Assembly: GCA_007693955.1 (NCBI GenBank)
Contig: RECR01000062.1
Location: 1 to 62,888 of the forward strand
Length of the DNA: 62,888 bases
Direction of reading: 5' to 3'
DNA from: Gloeocapsa sp. DLM2.Bin57
Lineage (GTDB): Bacteria > Cyanobacteriota > Cyanobacteriia > Cyanobacteriales > Gloeocapsaceae
Shown: piece by piece, positions 17,110 through 26,472 of the stretch
Numbering within the stretch: position 1 is the first letter of the stretch
How the letters are laid out: the number at the start of each line of letters is the position of its first letter
The notes under the pieces: model-generated
Seen by the model: only the letters and a program-made list of their open reading frames with translations
Told to the model about the DNA's origin: nothing
Database searches by the model: none
Made by a program: the position numbers and the translations under genes

Positions 17110-20049
17110 CTAGTTCTGGGATAAGGTGCGGCGCTTCATGACCATCTGATAGACTTCGATGATATCGCCTACTTTCCAGTCGTTGAATTTATTTGAGCCT
17201 ATACCGCATTCATAACCCGCGTTGACTTCTTTGGCGTCTTCTTTCATCCGTTTTAGGGAATCGAGATTACCTTGATAGATGACCTCTTGTTGACGACGTA
17301 CACGCAAGAGACGGTTACGAATCACTTTACCCGAGAGGATATAACAACCTGCTACTGAACCACGACCTACAGGGAAGATGGCGCGTACTTCGGCTGTTCC
17401 GAGTTCTTCTTCTATTTCTTCGGGGTCTAGTAGTCCTTCCATCGCTCCTTGTATATCATCGAGAAGTTTATAGATAATATTGTATTCTCGGATATCTACT
17501 CCTTCTCGGTCAGCTGCGCTACGAGAACCACTAGCTAGGGTGGTGTTAAAACCGATGATAACTGCGCCGCTAGCTGCTGCTAAATCTACATCAGTTTCGG
17601 TCACTTCTCCTGCTGAGGCTAGAAGGATGCGCAATTGCACTTCATTTTGAGGTAGTTGTTGGAGAGAGCTGACGATCGCTTCTACTGAGCCTTGAACGTC
17701 TCCTTTAAGGATGAGGTTAAGTTCTTTGAGTTGTCCCTCTCTAGCTTGTTCTGAGAAGGTAGTCAGACTGACGCGACGAGAAGCGAGACTTTGTTGTAAG
17801 CGTGTTTGACGGTCTTCATCTTGTCTAGCTTCAGCCATTTGACGGGCTTCTTTTTCACTAGCGAAGACTTCAAACTCATCTCCTGCTGCGGGTACTTGAT
17901 TGAGTCCGAGTATTTCTACGGCAAAAGAGGGGCTAGCTTTTTCTACTTTATCACCGCGATCGTCGATCATGGCTCTAATTCTGCCAAATACTGACCCTGC
18001 TAGGATGACATCTCCTACTTGCAGTGTGCCATTTTGGACTAATAGGGTTGCTACTGGTCCTTTGGCGCGGTCTAGATGGGCTTCGATGATTGTTCCTTTA
18101 GCGAGGCGATCGGGGTTAGCGGAGAGTTCAGCTACTTCTGCTACGAGTAGAATCATGTCAAGTAGAGTATCGAGGTTTTCTCCTTTGAGGGCGCTAACTG
18201 GAACCATAATGGTTTCTCCCCCCCATTCTTCCGGGACAAGATCTAATTCGGCTAGTTCTTGTTTGATGCGGTCTTGATTCGCTTCGATTTTATCGATTTT
18301 ATTAATCGCTACGACTATGGGTACTTCTGCTGCTTTAGCGTGGCTGATTGCTTCCCTGGTTTGGGGTTGTACTCCATCGTCTGCTGCTACGACTAAGATA
18401 GCTATATCGGTTACTCTTGTGCCTCTAGCGCGCATGGCTGTAAAGGCTTCGTGACCTGGTGTATCTAAAAACACTACCTGCTGTGTTTCGCCGTTGTGCT
18501 CTACATCTACATGATAAGCGCCGATATGTTGGGTAATTCCCCCTGCCTCTCCCTGTGCTACCTTAGTTTGACGTATAGAGTCTAGTAGGGTAGTTTTACC
18601 ATGATCTACGTGACCCATAATCGTTACTACAGGAGGGCGTCTGACGAGATTTTCTAGGTCATCTACGTCTAACATTTCTGTAGATTTAGCAGCGCTACTT
18701 TCGAGGGTGGGAGTGAGTACTCTTACCCCAAATTCTTCGGCTACTTGTTTGGCGGTTTCTAGTTCTAGGGTTTCGGTAATATTAACGGCGATTCCTTGGA
18801 AAAAGAGGTTTTTAATGATGTCGGTTTCTGAGATTTTGAGCAGGTCTGCTAAACTTCTAACGGTTAGGCTACCTGAAATGCTTATTTCTTCTGGTTTTTC
18901 AGGCTCTGTTGCTTTGATTTCTTTGGTTTCGCCACGTTTTTCAGTTTTTTCTCCTGCTTTTTTGACTTTAGGACCAGGATTTGGTTTAGCGACAGCTGCT
19001 GGTGTGTCTGACTTGGGTTTGGGGGGACGGGCGATCGCCAGATTCATAACCCCTGATGACAAGTCTGTTTCCTCAAGAAGAGTATCTAGATCCTCATCTT
19101 CTTCGATGACGTTAGAACGTCGTTTATTTTTAGTTGGCGCTTTACCTGATTTTGCTTTACTTTCATCATCATCTTCTTCCCAGACTTTGGCTTTTTCAGG
19201 TTTAGTTATTTTATTGCGCTTGGGTTTTTCTAGTAAGATTATCTCATCTGTTTCTCCGATTTGTTTTTCATCATCTACTGAATCTGTGTCTAGATCTTCT
19301 AAATCAGGATCTATTCCTTCAACCGGTTTAATTTTCGTTGGTTTATTTAACTGAGGTCTAGCCAACCTTATAGGTGGAGTTGAACTTTCTTCTCTAGTTT
19401 TTTCTGAAGGAAGTTCTGGTTTAGTTCTCGGTCTAACCTTAATTTTAGCCTTAGGTTCTGGTTTATCTACTTCTGATTCTACTGTTTCTCTAGGTTTTTC
19501 TACAGTTGGTTTTTGTTTTGGGGATACTTCTTTCTTTTCTTCTGATGTTTGGCTAGGTTTTTTAGTTATCGGTTTAACTTGTGGTTTGGGTTTTTCTGGT
19601 CTGACAGGTGGTTGAAGTAGATGAGAAGATGTTTCTGCTGTTGTTGATTCTGACTGTTCATCTTTAGGATTTGGGGAGACAGAAGACATTGACTCTGCTG
19701 AGGTTGATTCATGTTTGGGTAAGCGCGGTGGTGGTGTCAAGCTTAAATCTCTTGTTGTTGTATCTGATGTTGCTTGCTCTGAATACTGTTTATGGTGGAT
19801 TGCTAAAATTTGCTGTTTTTTACTGTTTGCCTGTTCTGGATTTTGTTCTTCTACCATAACTGAGGAAGATAGCTGTTGGCTGCGAATTTGTTCTGCTTTA
19901 GCTATAATTTCTTTAGCTTGGGCTTCTGTTATTGTACTACTGTGACTTTTAACTGTGATGTTAAGCTGAGCACAAATTTCTAAAACTTCTTTGTTATCTA
20001 TATTCAATTCTTTTGATAAATCGTAAATTCTGACTTTGTCGTGGTTCAT
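17110..20049 (-). CDS. infB: Translation initiation factor IF-2
   Basis: 979 residues. IF-2 delivers fMet-tRNA to the 30S subunit and promotes 50S joining. An IF2_N module at 1-55 ([20 protein letters not shown]) is followed by a long Lys/Pro/Glu-rich low-complexity region to about 385, a second IF2_N module (about 390-445), and the GTPase domain with [13 protein letters not shown] (G1, from residue 478), [15 protein letters not shown] (G3), NKID (G4) and SALKGENL (G5), then the C-terminal barrels. The long variable linker is normal for cyanobacterial IF-2. It is the last gene of rimP-nusA-ylxR-infB, 136 bp after ylxR, and is followed by a strong terminator. Confidence 0.98.
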   Translation of the reverse strand: MNHDKVRIYDLSKELNIDNKEVLEICAQLNITVKSHSSTITEAQAKEIIAKAEQIRSQQLSSSVMVEEQNPEQANSKKQQILAIHHKQYSEQATSDTTTRDLSLTPPPRLPKHESTSAESMSSVSPNPKDEQSESTTAETSSHLLQPPVRPEKPKPQVKPITKKPSQTSEEKKEVSPKQKPTVEKPRETVESEVDKPEPKAKIKVRPRTKPELPSEKTREESSTPPIRLARPQLNKPTKIKPVEGIDPDLEDLDTDSVDDEKQIGETDEIILLEKPKRNKITKPEKAKVWEEDDDESKAKSGKAPTKNKRRSNVIEEDEDLDTLLEETDLSSGVMNLAIARPPKPKSDTPAAVAKPNPGPKVKKAGEKTEKRGETKEIKATEPEKPEEISISGSLTVRSLADLLKISETDIIKNLFFQGIAVNITETLELETAKQVAEEFGVRVLTPTLESSAAKSTEMLDVDDLENLVRRPPVVTIMGHVDHGKTTLLDSIRQTKVAQGEAGGITQHIGAYHVDVEHNGETQQVVFLDTPGHEAFTAMRARGTRVTDIAILVVAADDGVQPQTREAISHAKAAEVPIVVAINKIDKIEANQDRIKQELAELDLVPEEWGGETIMVPVSALKGENLDTLLDMILLVAEVAELSANPDRLAKGTIIEAHLDRAKGPVATLLVQNGTLQVGDVILAGSVFGRIRAMIDDRGDKVEKASPSFAVEILGLNQVPAAGDEFEVFASEKEARQMAEARQDEDRQTRLQQSLASRRVSLTTFSEQAREGQLKELNLILKGDVQGSVEAIVSSLQQLPQNEVQLRILLASAGEVTETDVDLAAASGAVIIGFNTTLASGSRSAADREGVDIREYNIIYKLLDDIQGAMEGLLDPEEIEEELGTAEVRAIFPVGRGSVAGCYILSGKVIRNRLLRVRRQQEVIYQGNLDSLKRMKEDAKEVNAGYECGIGSNKFNDWKVGDIIEVYQMVMKRRTLSQN

Positions 20050-20185
20050 CCAATATCCCCCTAGTTACATAATTTGCTTATACCTTGCCTGATGGCTGGA
20101 TTTTATTTGTGTTCATGTTTATGTTTATCAAGTTAAATTGCTTGTGGTTTACTCCTTAAATTGTTCTTATTTTATGGTAACTAAA

Positions 20186-20437
20186 TTAATTTGTTTCTAG
20201 TCTTTGCCATAGTTGTTGATAAATCTCAGCTGGTACTGATGTTTTCAGTGCTTTAGCGAGACGATTTTTTTGTTGTGCTGCCCGCAGGCAGGTTTCCTGG
20301 GGGCAGAGATAAGCTGAACGTCCCATCCCTTGATCTAATTTTACCTCTTGAGAGGGATAGACTTTGATGATTCTCCAGAATGATTCTTTCGGAGCGATTT
20401 GACGACAACTTAAACAGCGTCTGTAATTGGGCTTCAT
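20186..20437 (-). CDS. ylxR: YlxR/RnpM family RNA-binding protein
   Basis: An 83-residue DUF448 protein. The signature KPNYRRCLSCRQ is followed by PKESFWRIIKV, the conserved GMGRSAYLCP and CLRAAQQKNRLAKAL. The Bacillus homologue binds RNase P RNA and modulates it. I place the start at ATG 20435-20437, where the ATG overlaps the nusA TGA as ATGA, a strong sign of translational coupling. An upstream in-frame extension inside nusA lacks family similarity. Its position between nusA and infB is the conserved one in many bacteria. Confidence 0.92.
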   Translation of the reverse strand: MKPNYRRCLSCRQIAPKESFWRIIKVYPSQEVKLDQGMGRSAYLCPQETCLRAAQQKNRLAKALKTSVPAEIYQQLWQRLETN

Positions 20438-21597
20438 TCTTCTGGTGACGATTGAGCTAATTCTGATTGATATTGTTTGGTTTCTTTGATATCGATTTTC
20501 CACCCTGTTAAACGAGCTGCTAAACGCACATTTTGTCCTTCTTTCCCTATAGCTAGACTCAGTTGATTTTCTGGTACTAGTACTAGTGCTTGACGTTCAT
20601 CGGGATTAATCAAGCTCACTGTATCTACTTTAGCAGGACTTAGGGCGTTAGCGATGTAGATAGTAGGATCTGGTGACCAACGAATAACGTCTATTTTTTC
20701 TCCTTTTAGTTCGTTTACTACTGCTTGAATACGTGAGCCTTTTGAGCCTATACAAGCTCCTACGGGATCTACGTCTCTTTCTAGTGTATCTACAGCTATT
20801 TTGGTGCGCGGTCCTACGTGGCGCGAAGGTGGGTTAGCTTCTCTGGCTACTGCTACTATGCGTACAACTTCTTCTTCTATCTCTGGTACTTCATTAGCAA
20901 ATAAATACACTACTAAACTAGCGTCAGATCTAGAGACGATTAGTTGTGGTCCACGGTGAGAGCCTTCTCTAACTTTTTTGAGATATACCTTGAATAAGGA
21001 GTTAGCTCTATAGTTGTCGTTAGGGAGTTGTTCTCTTTTGGGTAGTTCTGCTTCTACTTCGGGTTGACCAAAACCACTAGCTACAGACATAATTACTGAT
21101 TGTCTTTCAAAGCGTAAGACTTTGGCTTGTAAAACGGTGTTTTCGATCTCTTGATATTCTTCTTGGATCAGTTTTCTTTGTTGATCTCGTAGTTTTTGTA
21201 AGAGTACTTGTTTGGTTTGAATCGCTGCCATGCGTCCAAATTCTGCTTGTGGTGGGGTAACGTCTAAAACTACTTCGTCTCCTAGTTGGGCTTCTTTTTC
21301 TACTTCTTGTACTTCCTGTAGGGAGATATGATGATCGTTGTCAATTACTTCGGTGACTATTTTTTTGGTGGAGAGTATTCTAAAGCCTTCTTCTTCTGTG
21401 TCTAATTCTACTTCAAAGTTATCAAAATATTCGTCGTTGAATTGAGATCCTTCGAGATTTTGGGCGCGACGATACCTTTCATAACCTTTGAGTAGGGCTT
21501 CTCTAAGAGCGTCCTGTACTGAAGATTTGGGTAAATTGTGGGTTTGACTGATTTGTTCAATCATTGCCTGTAAACCAGGTAAAGTGACCAATGACAT
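20434..21597 (-). CDS. nusA: Transcription termination/antitermination factor NusA
   Basis: 387 residues. NusA binds RNA polymerase and controls pausing, termination and antitermination. The N-terminal domain (about 1-125) is followed by an S1-like domain (GFGQPEVEAELPKREQLP region) and KH domains with GPRTKIAVD, VGACIGSKGSRIQAVVNEL and LAIGKEGQNVRLAARLTGWK. It lacks the C-terminal acidic repeats of the E. coli protein, as is normal in cyanobacteria. It starts 25 bp downstream of rimP and overlaps ylxR by 4 bp. If the rimP leader hairpin is an attenuator, NusA could regulate its own operon. Confidence 0.97.
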   Translation of the reverse strand: MSLVTLPGLQAMIEQISQTHNLPKSSVQDALREALLKGYERYRRAQNLEGSQFNDEYFDNFEVELDTEEEGFRILSTKKIVTEVIDNDHHISLQEVQEVEKEAQLGDEVVLDVTPPQAEFGRMAAIQTKQVLLQKLRDQQRKLIQEEYQEIENTVLQAKVLRFERQSVIMSVASGFGQPEVEAELPKREQLPNDNYRANSLFKVYLKKVREGSHRGPQLIVSRSDASLVVYLFANEVPEIEEEVVRIVAVAREANPPSRHVGPRTKIAVDTLERDVDPVGACIGSKGSRIQAVVNELKGEKIDVIRWSPDPTIYIANALSPAKVDTVSLINPDERQALVLVPENQLSLAIGKEGQNVRLAARLTGWKIDIKETKQYQSELAQSSPEE

Positions 21598-21622
21598 ATA
21601 TGTTATACTCCTTATGAACTAT

Positions 21623-22084
21623 TTAAGCTTGATCATCTAGTTGGACTTTGACGATGTTTTCTCGGGGTAGCGCAATTGATTTACCTTTTTGATTGAGATA
21701 GATTTGGGTTTCGTCTCTTCCTTGTAGTTTACCACGCCATTGTTTTGGCTCGCTCCAGGGGGTGTGGGCTTTAATAATGACGTCAAAGCCTTTAAAGGCG
21801 ATAAATTCCCTATCTGTGGTTAAAATTCTCGAAGTTCCTGGACTAGAAACTTCTAATACGTATGAACCCTCGATAAGATTACTTTCATCTAGTAGTTGCT
21901 CTAAGGCTCTACTCATTTTTTCACAATCATCTAATCCTGTCTTGTCGGTTAGATTACGTATATCTACACGTAGAACTGGTGGACGTCGATTGGTTTGAAA
22001 AACAACTTCTACTACTTCTAAACCTAATTGTGAGGCAATTGGGGTGGCTAAAGCCATAATGTCAGGTACTATAGGATGAGTCAT
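21623..22084 (-). CDS. rimP: Ribosome maturation factor RimP
   Basis: 153 residues from the chosen start. RimP assists maturation of the 30S subunit. The pattern VVEVVFQTNRRPPVLRVDIR, the segment GLDDCEKMSRALEQLLDE and the conserved YVLEVSSPGTSRIL identify it. Three possible starts lie close together: TTG 22093, ATG 22090 and ATG 22084. MTHPIVPDIMALATPIA from 22084 fits the family best. It opens the rimP-nusA-ylxR-infB operon, and a terminator-like hairpin sits only a few bases upstream of the start. Confidence 0.95.
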   Translation of the reverse strand: MTHPIVPDIMALATPIASQLGLEVVEVVFQTNRRPPVLRVDIRNLTDKTGLDDCEKMSRALEQLLDESNLIEGSYVLEVSSPGTSRILTTDREFIAFKGFDVIIKAHTPWSEPKQWRGKLQGRDETQIYLNQKGKSIALPRENIVKVQLDDQA

Positions 22085-22099
22085 CGCCATCAATGCAAT

Positions 22100-22121
22100 A
22101 AAAAAAGCGGGTTAGCCCCAC
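22100..22121 (-). promoter_or_regulatory. Terminator-like hairpin in the rimP leader (possible attenuator)
   Basis: Read on the minus strand, GTGGG and CCCGC (with a G-T pair) can form a 5-bp stem with a 5-nt loop, followed by seven T residues and then the rimP start region within 7-16 bases. The order hairpin, T-run, start codon in the 5' leader of a NusA-encoding operon suggests transcription attenuation. The stem is short, so this is a candidate only. Confidence 0.45.
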
Positions 22122-22139
22122 TTGTTTGTTAAAATTACG

Positions 22140-22165
22140 CCTCGTCTGCATTAGACAAGGTTTTT
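22140..22165. promoter_or_regulatory. Second hairpin in the rimP leader
   Basis: CCTCGTCT pairs with AGACAAGG (seven of eight pairs) around a 5-nt loop. It lies 19 bp upstream of the T-run hairpin in the same leader and may be an alternative structure on the minus-strand transcript. On the plus strand it is followed by TTTTTC and could instead act as a short terminator in that direction. Confidence 0.4.
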
Positions 22166-22331
22166 CTTTAGAGTTGAAAAACTTAAAGACATTTAATTTA
22201 ATCAAGTCAATTCAACCTTAGCACAAAAGTTAATTTTTAGCAGCTTTTGTTGTTTTCTGGTGAAATTGTCTGTTGTGAGTTAGAATATCTTAATATAAGT
22301 TAATATATTCTTGGGCAATCAATCTAAAATT

Positions 22332-23192
22332 ATGGACTGTATTATTCATCGTCGTGCTCAGTTTTCAGCCAGTCATCGCTATTGGTTGCCAGAACTAGAT
22401 GAACAGGAAAATCTGAGACTTTTTGGGGCGGGTAGTAATTTTCCAGGACATGGACATAATTACGTTCTCTATGTTTCCCTAGGAGGCAATTTAGACCAAT
22501 ATGGTATGGTTCAAAATCTATCCGTGGTCAAAAAGGTCATTAAACAGGAAATAACTGAGCAACTAGATTATAGTTATCTTAATCAAGTTTGGTCTGAGTT
22601 TAGCGAAACTCTACCAACAACGGAAAATATCGCTAGAGTGATTTGGCAAAGGTTAGCCCCCCATCTCCCTTTAGTTAATATTCAATTGTTTGAACATCCA
22701 GAACTTTGGGCTGATTATCAAGGAAAAGGCATGGAAGCATCTTTAACAGTAAAAACTCATTTTAGTGCGGCGCATCGTTTGGCTCTTAATGAGCTAAGTT
22801 ATGAGGAGAATTCCGAAATCTATGGTAAATGTGCTCGTCCTCATGGACATGGACATAATTATCATCTAGAGGTGTCTGTAACAGGAGAAATTGACTCGCG
22901 TACTGGTATGTTGGTAGATTTGGGTAAGTTACAGGCAGTGATTAATGATTATATCGTTGAGCCTTTTGACCATACTTTCCTGAATAAAGATATCCCTTAT
23001 TTTGCTAAGGTAGTACCTACAGCAGAAAATATAGCTGTCTATATTGCCCAAACTTTACAAGGTCCGATCGCTGCAGTCGGGGCTGAGTTGGCTAAGGTCA
23101 AATTAATCGAAAGTCCTAATAACTCTTGTGAAATTTATTGTAAAAAATCTAGCTCTATAACCTTACCTAGTCAAGAATTGGTCAAGATTTGA
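22332..23192 (+). CDS. Tandem 6-carboxy/6-pyruvoyl-tetrahydropterin synthase-like protein
   Basis: 286 residues formed by two 6-PTPS/QueD-type domains in series (about 5-125 and 135-275). Family enzymes act on dihydroneopterin triphosphate, giving queuosine or biopterin precursors. The second domain is complete: zinc ligands in FSAAHR and HGHGHNY, catalytic Cys167 in GKCARPHGHGHNY, the DH pair in FDHTFLN and a late Glu. The first domain keeps the zinc histidines (FSASHR, GHGHNY), but the catalytic Cys position is Gly34 and the DH pair is DY (LDYSYLN), so it is probably non-catalytic. I use ATG 22332; a TTG at 22311 adds seven unrelated residues. Family members are normally single-domain, about 120-150 residues. 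Confidence 0.88.
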   Translation: MDCIIHRRAQFSASHRYWLPELDEQENLRLFGAGSNFPGHGHNYVLYVSLGGNLDQYGMVQNLSVVKKVIKQEITEQLDYSYLNQVWSEFSETLPTTENIARVIWQRLAPHLPLVNIQLFEHPELWADYQGKGMEASLTVKTHFSAAHRLALNELSYEENSEIYGKCARPHGHGHNYHLEVSVTGEIDSRTGMLVDLGKLQAVINDYIVEPFDHTFLNKDIPYFAKVVPTAENIAVYIAQTLQGPIAAVGAELAKVKLIESPNNSCEIYCKKSSSITLPSQELVKI

Positions 23193-23285
23193 AAATTTTG
23201 CCAAGAATTTTAATTAAAGCTACAAAATTTGTCTGATAATATGAGCAAAAGTTAGTTATTCTTTTTTGCAAAGGATCAGTCAATT

Positions 23286-23759
23286 ATGGAATCAAAATCT
23301 CCCGATCAAGAGTCTAAGTTACAAGAGATAGAAGCGACTATTGGTAGCTCAACTCCAGTACAAAAAGTAGGCGGTCAACTAAGTCAGGGAAAATCAGGGG
23401 GTCTCAATTTTGAGAGTATCAAGTCACAACCATGGCAAGAGTTAGTAGATACAATTTTGGATTTTTTAGCTAAAATTCCTAACTACATCGGTAGTTTTTT
23501 CTCTGACTATAGACAACCTCTGGTTACTTTGTTGTTGATAGCTTCAGGGTTTGTGACAATTTACATCACTCTGGCTGTCTTAGATGCTATTGATGATATC
23601 CCTCTTCTTTCTCCTGTGTTAAAATTGGTAGGACTAGGTTATACCGCTTGGTTTGTCTATCGTTATCTCTGGAAAGCGGAAAATCGTCAAGAATTATGGC
23701 AAGAATTTGACGCTTTTAAAGCACAAATTGTGGGTAAGAATTCCCCAGAAGATGTCTAA
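23286..23759 (+). CDS. CAAD/CURT1-domain thylakoid membrane protein
   Basis: 157 residues: a polar N-terminus (1-65), an amphipathic stretch (PWQELVDTILDFLAKIPNYI), two hydrophobic segments at about 78-98 and 106-126, and a charged C-terminal helix (ENRQELWQEFDAFKAQIVG). The architecture and the DIPLLSPVLKLVGLGYTAWF pattern match the CAAD domain first described on cyanobacterial aminoacyl-tRNA synthetases, related to plant CURT1 and cyanobacterial CurT, which curves thylakoid membranes. It is a stand-alone version. A likely terminator follows directly. I cannot tell whether this is the CurT orthologue or a paralogue. Confidence 0.85.
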   Translation: MESKSPDQESKLQEIEATIGSSTPVQKVGGQLSQGKSGGLNFESIKSQPWQELVDTILDFLAKIPNYIGSFFSDYRQPLVTLLLIASGFVTIYITLAVLDAIDDIPLLSPVLKLVGLGYTAWFVYRYLWKAENRQELWQEFDAFKAQIVGKNSPEDV

Positions 23760-23788
23760 ATAGTAGTCTTCTTTTTCTCAGCTAAACT

Positions 23789-23813
23789 CCGTGCTTAAGT
23801 CACGGGGTTTTTT
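23789..23813 (+). terminator. Factor-independent terminator after the CAAD gene
   Basis: CCGTG (23789-23793) pairs with CACGG (23801-23805), with CTT/AAG able to pair inside, and is followed by GGTTTTTT. It ends the CAAD transcript. It also contains the GTG that would be an alternative pepN start, arguing against that longer start. Confidence 0.8.
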
Positions 23814-23835
23814 AATAAAATATACTCCAAATACC

Positions 23836-26472
23836 ATGACTCAAATCTTACAACCTCAACCTATTTTTCTGAAAGATTATCAATCACCTGATTATCTCAT
23901 CCCTAGGGTAAATCTTGAATTTAATCTTGATTCTGAGCAAACTATTGTGCGCTCAAATCTAAGCCTTAAGCGCAATCAAAACACCCCTGAGAATGCACCA
24001 CTTGTTTTAAACGGTGGAGATAAATTATTACTGGTAGAAGTAAAACTTAATGGCCTAAAATTAGAACCCAATAATTATAAAATCACAGAAAGTAATCTCA
24101 TTATTCCCGATGTTCCCCAAGCTTTTACTCTGGAAATAACCACCAAAATTAATCCCGCTGCTAATCAATCAGGATCTGGACTTTATCAATCTAATGGTAA
24201 TTTTTGTACGCAAATGGAACCTGAAGGTTTTCGCAGAGTAACATTTTTTCTAGATCGTCCTGATGTTATGAGTATTTATACAACGAAAATTATTGGTGAT
24301 AAAAATACTCTACCTATTCTCCTTTCTAATGGTAATTTGAGCGCCGAAGGTGATTTAGAAGGAGGACTTCACTACGCCACTTGGCAAGATCCCTTCCCTA
24401 AACCTTGTTATTTATTTGCTTTGGTAGCGGGTAACTTAGGGGTGGTTAGAGATTCTTTTGTGACTAAAAGTGGACGAGAAATAGCGATCGCCATTTATGT
24501 AGATCCAGGCAATGAAACACGTTGTCAACACGCTATTAACTCCCTGAAAAAAGCGATGAAATGGGATGAAGATGTCTTTAACCTAGAATACGATTTAGAT
24601 CAATTTATGATCGTTGCTGTTAATGATTTTAATGCAGGGGCGATGGAAAATAAGGGCTTAAACATCTTCAACGCTTCTTTAGTACTTGCTGATCCTCAAA
24701 CTGCTACTGATGACAATTTTCTCAGAATTGAAAGCGTAGTAGCTCATGAATTTTTCCACAATTGGACAGGAAATCGGGTAACTTGTCGTGATTGGTTTCA
24801 ACTCACCCTCAAAGAAGGGTTGACAGTTTTTCGAGATCAATTGTTTTCTGCTGATCTCAATTCTCCTGCGGTTCAACGTATCCACGAAGCTAAGTTTATC
24901 AAAATCGTTCAATTTGCCGAAGATTCTGGACCCAATTCTCATCCTATTAGACCACAATCTTATATCGAAATCAATAATTTCTACACTTCTACAGTCTATG
25001 ATAAGGGTTCAGAAGTGATTAGAATGATACAAACCTTAATTGGACCAAAGTTATTCGCCGCAGGTATTGCTAAGTATTTTGAGTTATACGACGGACAAGC
25101 AGTCACTACTGAAGATTTTCTCAATGCTATGCACTTAGCTTCTGGTCTAGATTTTACTCAGTTTCAACGTTGGTATGATCAAGCGGGTACTCCTATTTGT
25201 GCAGTAGAACTTGTTTTTGATCAAGAACAAGCTACCTGTGAACTAATTGTAGAGCAATCCTGTCCCCCAACTCCAGGTCAAGAGGAAAAATTACCTTTTT
25301 ATTTCCCTTTGTCTATCGGTTTGCTAGCCCCTGATGGTAGTGAGATACCTTTAGTTTTGTCTAATCAATCTCTGGGAACAACGACAAATTTAGTCATTAA
25401 AGAACAAAAACAGCGTTTTCTCTGGACAGAAGTTAAAGAAAAGCCTGTTCCCTCTCTTTTACGCAATTTTTCTGCTCCTGTTAAGCTCCAGTATGATTAT
25501 ACTCTCGAAGAGTTGCTCCACCTTCTTAGCTATGATACAGATTTAGTAACTCGTTATGAAGCAGCCCAAAGACTAACTCATCAGGCTATTTCTTCCCTAG
25601 AAAACGATTCTGAGGTTGCTGTTGATGTTGAAAAGATTGTTACTGCTTTTGCAGGTTTAATCGGTGATTCTAGTCTAGATGCTGCTTTTCGTGCTGAAGT
25701 ACTCACTATGCCACCTTTAAGCGCTATTGTTGAATCTATGAACCCTATTGACTACGAAAGGGCTGATCGAGGACGTGAAGCTTTGATAACAATTTTAGCT
25801 AAAGGAACATACGAAACTCTGGTTAAAACTTTTGGAGAACTTTTGCCTAGTTTAGAGGGTGCATACTCTATCCAACCAGAAGTTATGGGTAAACGGGCTT
25901 TGAAAAATACTATTTTAGGTTATCTTACTCGTATTGATCAGGACTTTTTTGACTTGACTTTTTCTCAATTAGTAAAAGCAACTAATATGACTGATGAGTA
26001 CGCAGCTTTAAGGATTTTAGTTAATTATGAGTCAGAAAAGACACAAGAAGGTCTTCGGTTGTGGCAAGAAAAATGGCATGATGAACCGTTGGTTATGAAT
26101 AAGTGGTTTCAGGCTCAAGCTTCTTCTCGCTTAGCGTCTGTATCAATGGTTACAGTATTGGCAAATAATCCCTATTTTGATAAGTACAATCCTAACAAAC
26201 TGAGAGTTCTCTACAGAAGTTTTGCTAGTAATCCTCTGGCTTTTCATAAGGTTAATGGAGAAGGTTATCAGTTAATTGCCAATAAGATGATTGAGATAGA
26301 TAGCTATAACAGCAATATCGCTGCGAATTTGGCTACTTGTTTTTATCAATATCAAAAGCTAGATTCAGTAAGAAAAGAGTTGATGAGGAATAACTTGACT
26401 AGAATTGTTAATTCTGAGGGTATTTCACCTGGTGTTTATGAAATTATTTCTAAAACTTTAGGGGATAAATAA
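23836..26472 (+). CDS. pepN: Aminopeptidase N (M1 family zinc metallopeptidase)
   Basis: 878 residues from ATG 23836 (MTQILQPQPIFLKDYQ). It removes N-terminal residues from peptides in the cytosol. Motifs are NAGAMENKGLNIFN (substrate-binding GAMEN), zinc motif VAHEFFHNWTGNRVT (HExxH) with the downstream LKEGLTVFRD that supplies the third ligand, and the catalytic Tyr region NNFYTSTVYDKGSEVIRMI. Length matches the gammaproteobacterial-type PepN (about 870-890). The stop TAA shares one base with the ATG of the TPR gene (TAATG), so the two are translationally coupled. Confidence 0.97.
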   Translation: MTQILQPQPIFLKDYQSPDYLIPRVNLEFNLDSEQTIVRSNLSLKRNQNTPENAPLVLNGGDKLLLVEVKLNGLKLEPNNYKITESNLIIPDVPQAFTLEITTKINPAANQSGSGLYQSNGNFCTQMEPEGFRRVTFFLDRPDVMSIYTTKIIGDKNTLPILLSNGNLSAEGDLEGGLHYATWQDPFPKPCYLFALVAGNLGVVRDSFVTKSGREIAIAIYVDPGNETRCQHAINSLKKAMKWDEDVFNLEYDLDQFMIVAVNDFNAGAMENKGLNIFNASLVLADPQTATDDNFLRIESVVAHEFFHNWTGNRVTCRDWFQLTLKEGLTVFRDQLFSADLNSPAVQRIHEAKFIKIVQFAEDSGPNSHPIRPQSYIEINNFYTSTVYDKGSEVIRMIQTLIGPKLFAAGIAKYFELYDGQAVTTEDFLNAMHLASGLDFTQFQRWYDQAGTPICAVELVFDQEQATCELIVEQSCPPTPGQEEKLPFYFPLSIGLLAPDGSEIPLVLSNQSLGTTTNLVIKEQKQRFLWTEVKEKPVPSLLRNFSAPVKLQYDYTLEELLHLLSYDTDLVTRYEAAQRLTHQAISSLENDSEVAVDVEKIVTAFAGLIGDSSLDAAFRAEVLTMPPLSAIVESMNPIDYERADRGREALITILAKGTYETLVKTFGELLPSLEGAYSIQPEVMGKRALKNTILGYLTRIDQDFFDLTFSQLVKATNMTDEYAALRILVNYESEKTQEGLRLWQEKWHDEPLVMNKWFQAQASSRLASVSMVTVLANNPYFDKYNPNKLRVLYRSFASNPLAFHKVNGEGYQLIANKMIEIDSYNSNIAANLATCFYQYQKLDSVRKELMRNNLTRIVNSEGISPGVYEIISKTLGDK

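Noticed and set aside
18707-19354. A 215-residue plus-strand reading frame opposite infB
   Set aside because: It lies wholly antisense to the low-complexity linker of IF-2. Its Ser/Leu-rich composition is the mirror of Lys/Glu/Pro codons on the other strand, and no domain is seen.
23791-23835. Upstream GTG start for pepN
   Set aside because: The GTG lies within the terminator hairpin of the preceding CAAD gene, and the added residues do not fit aminopeptidase N.
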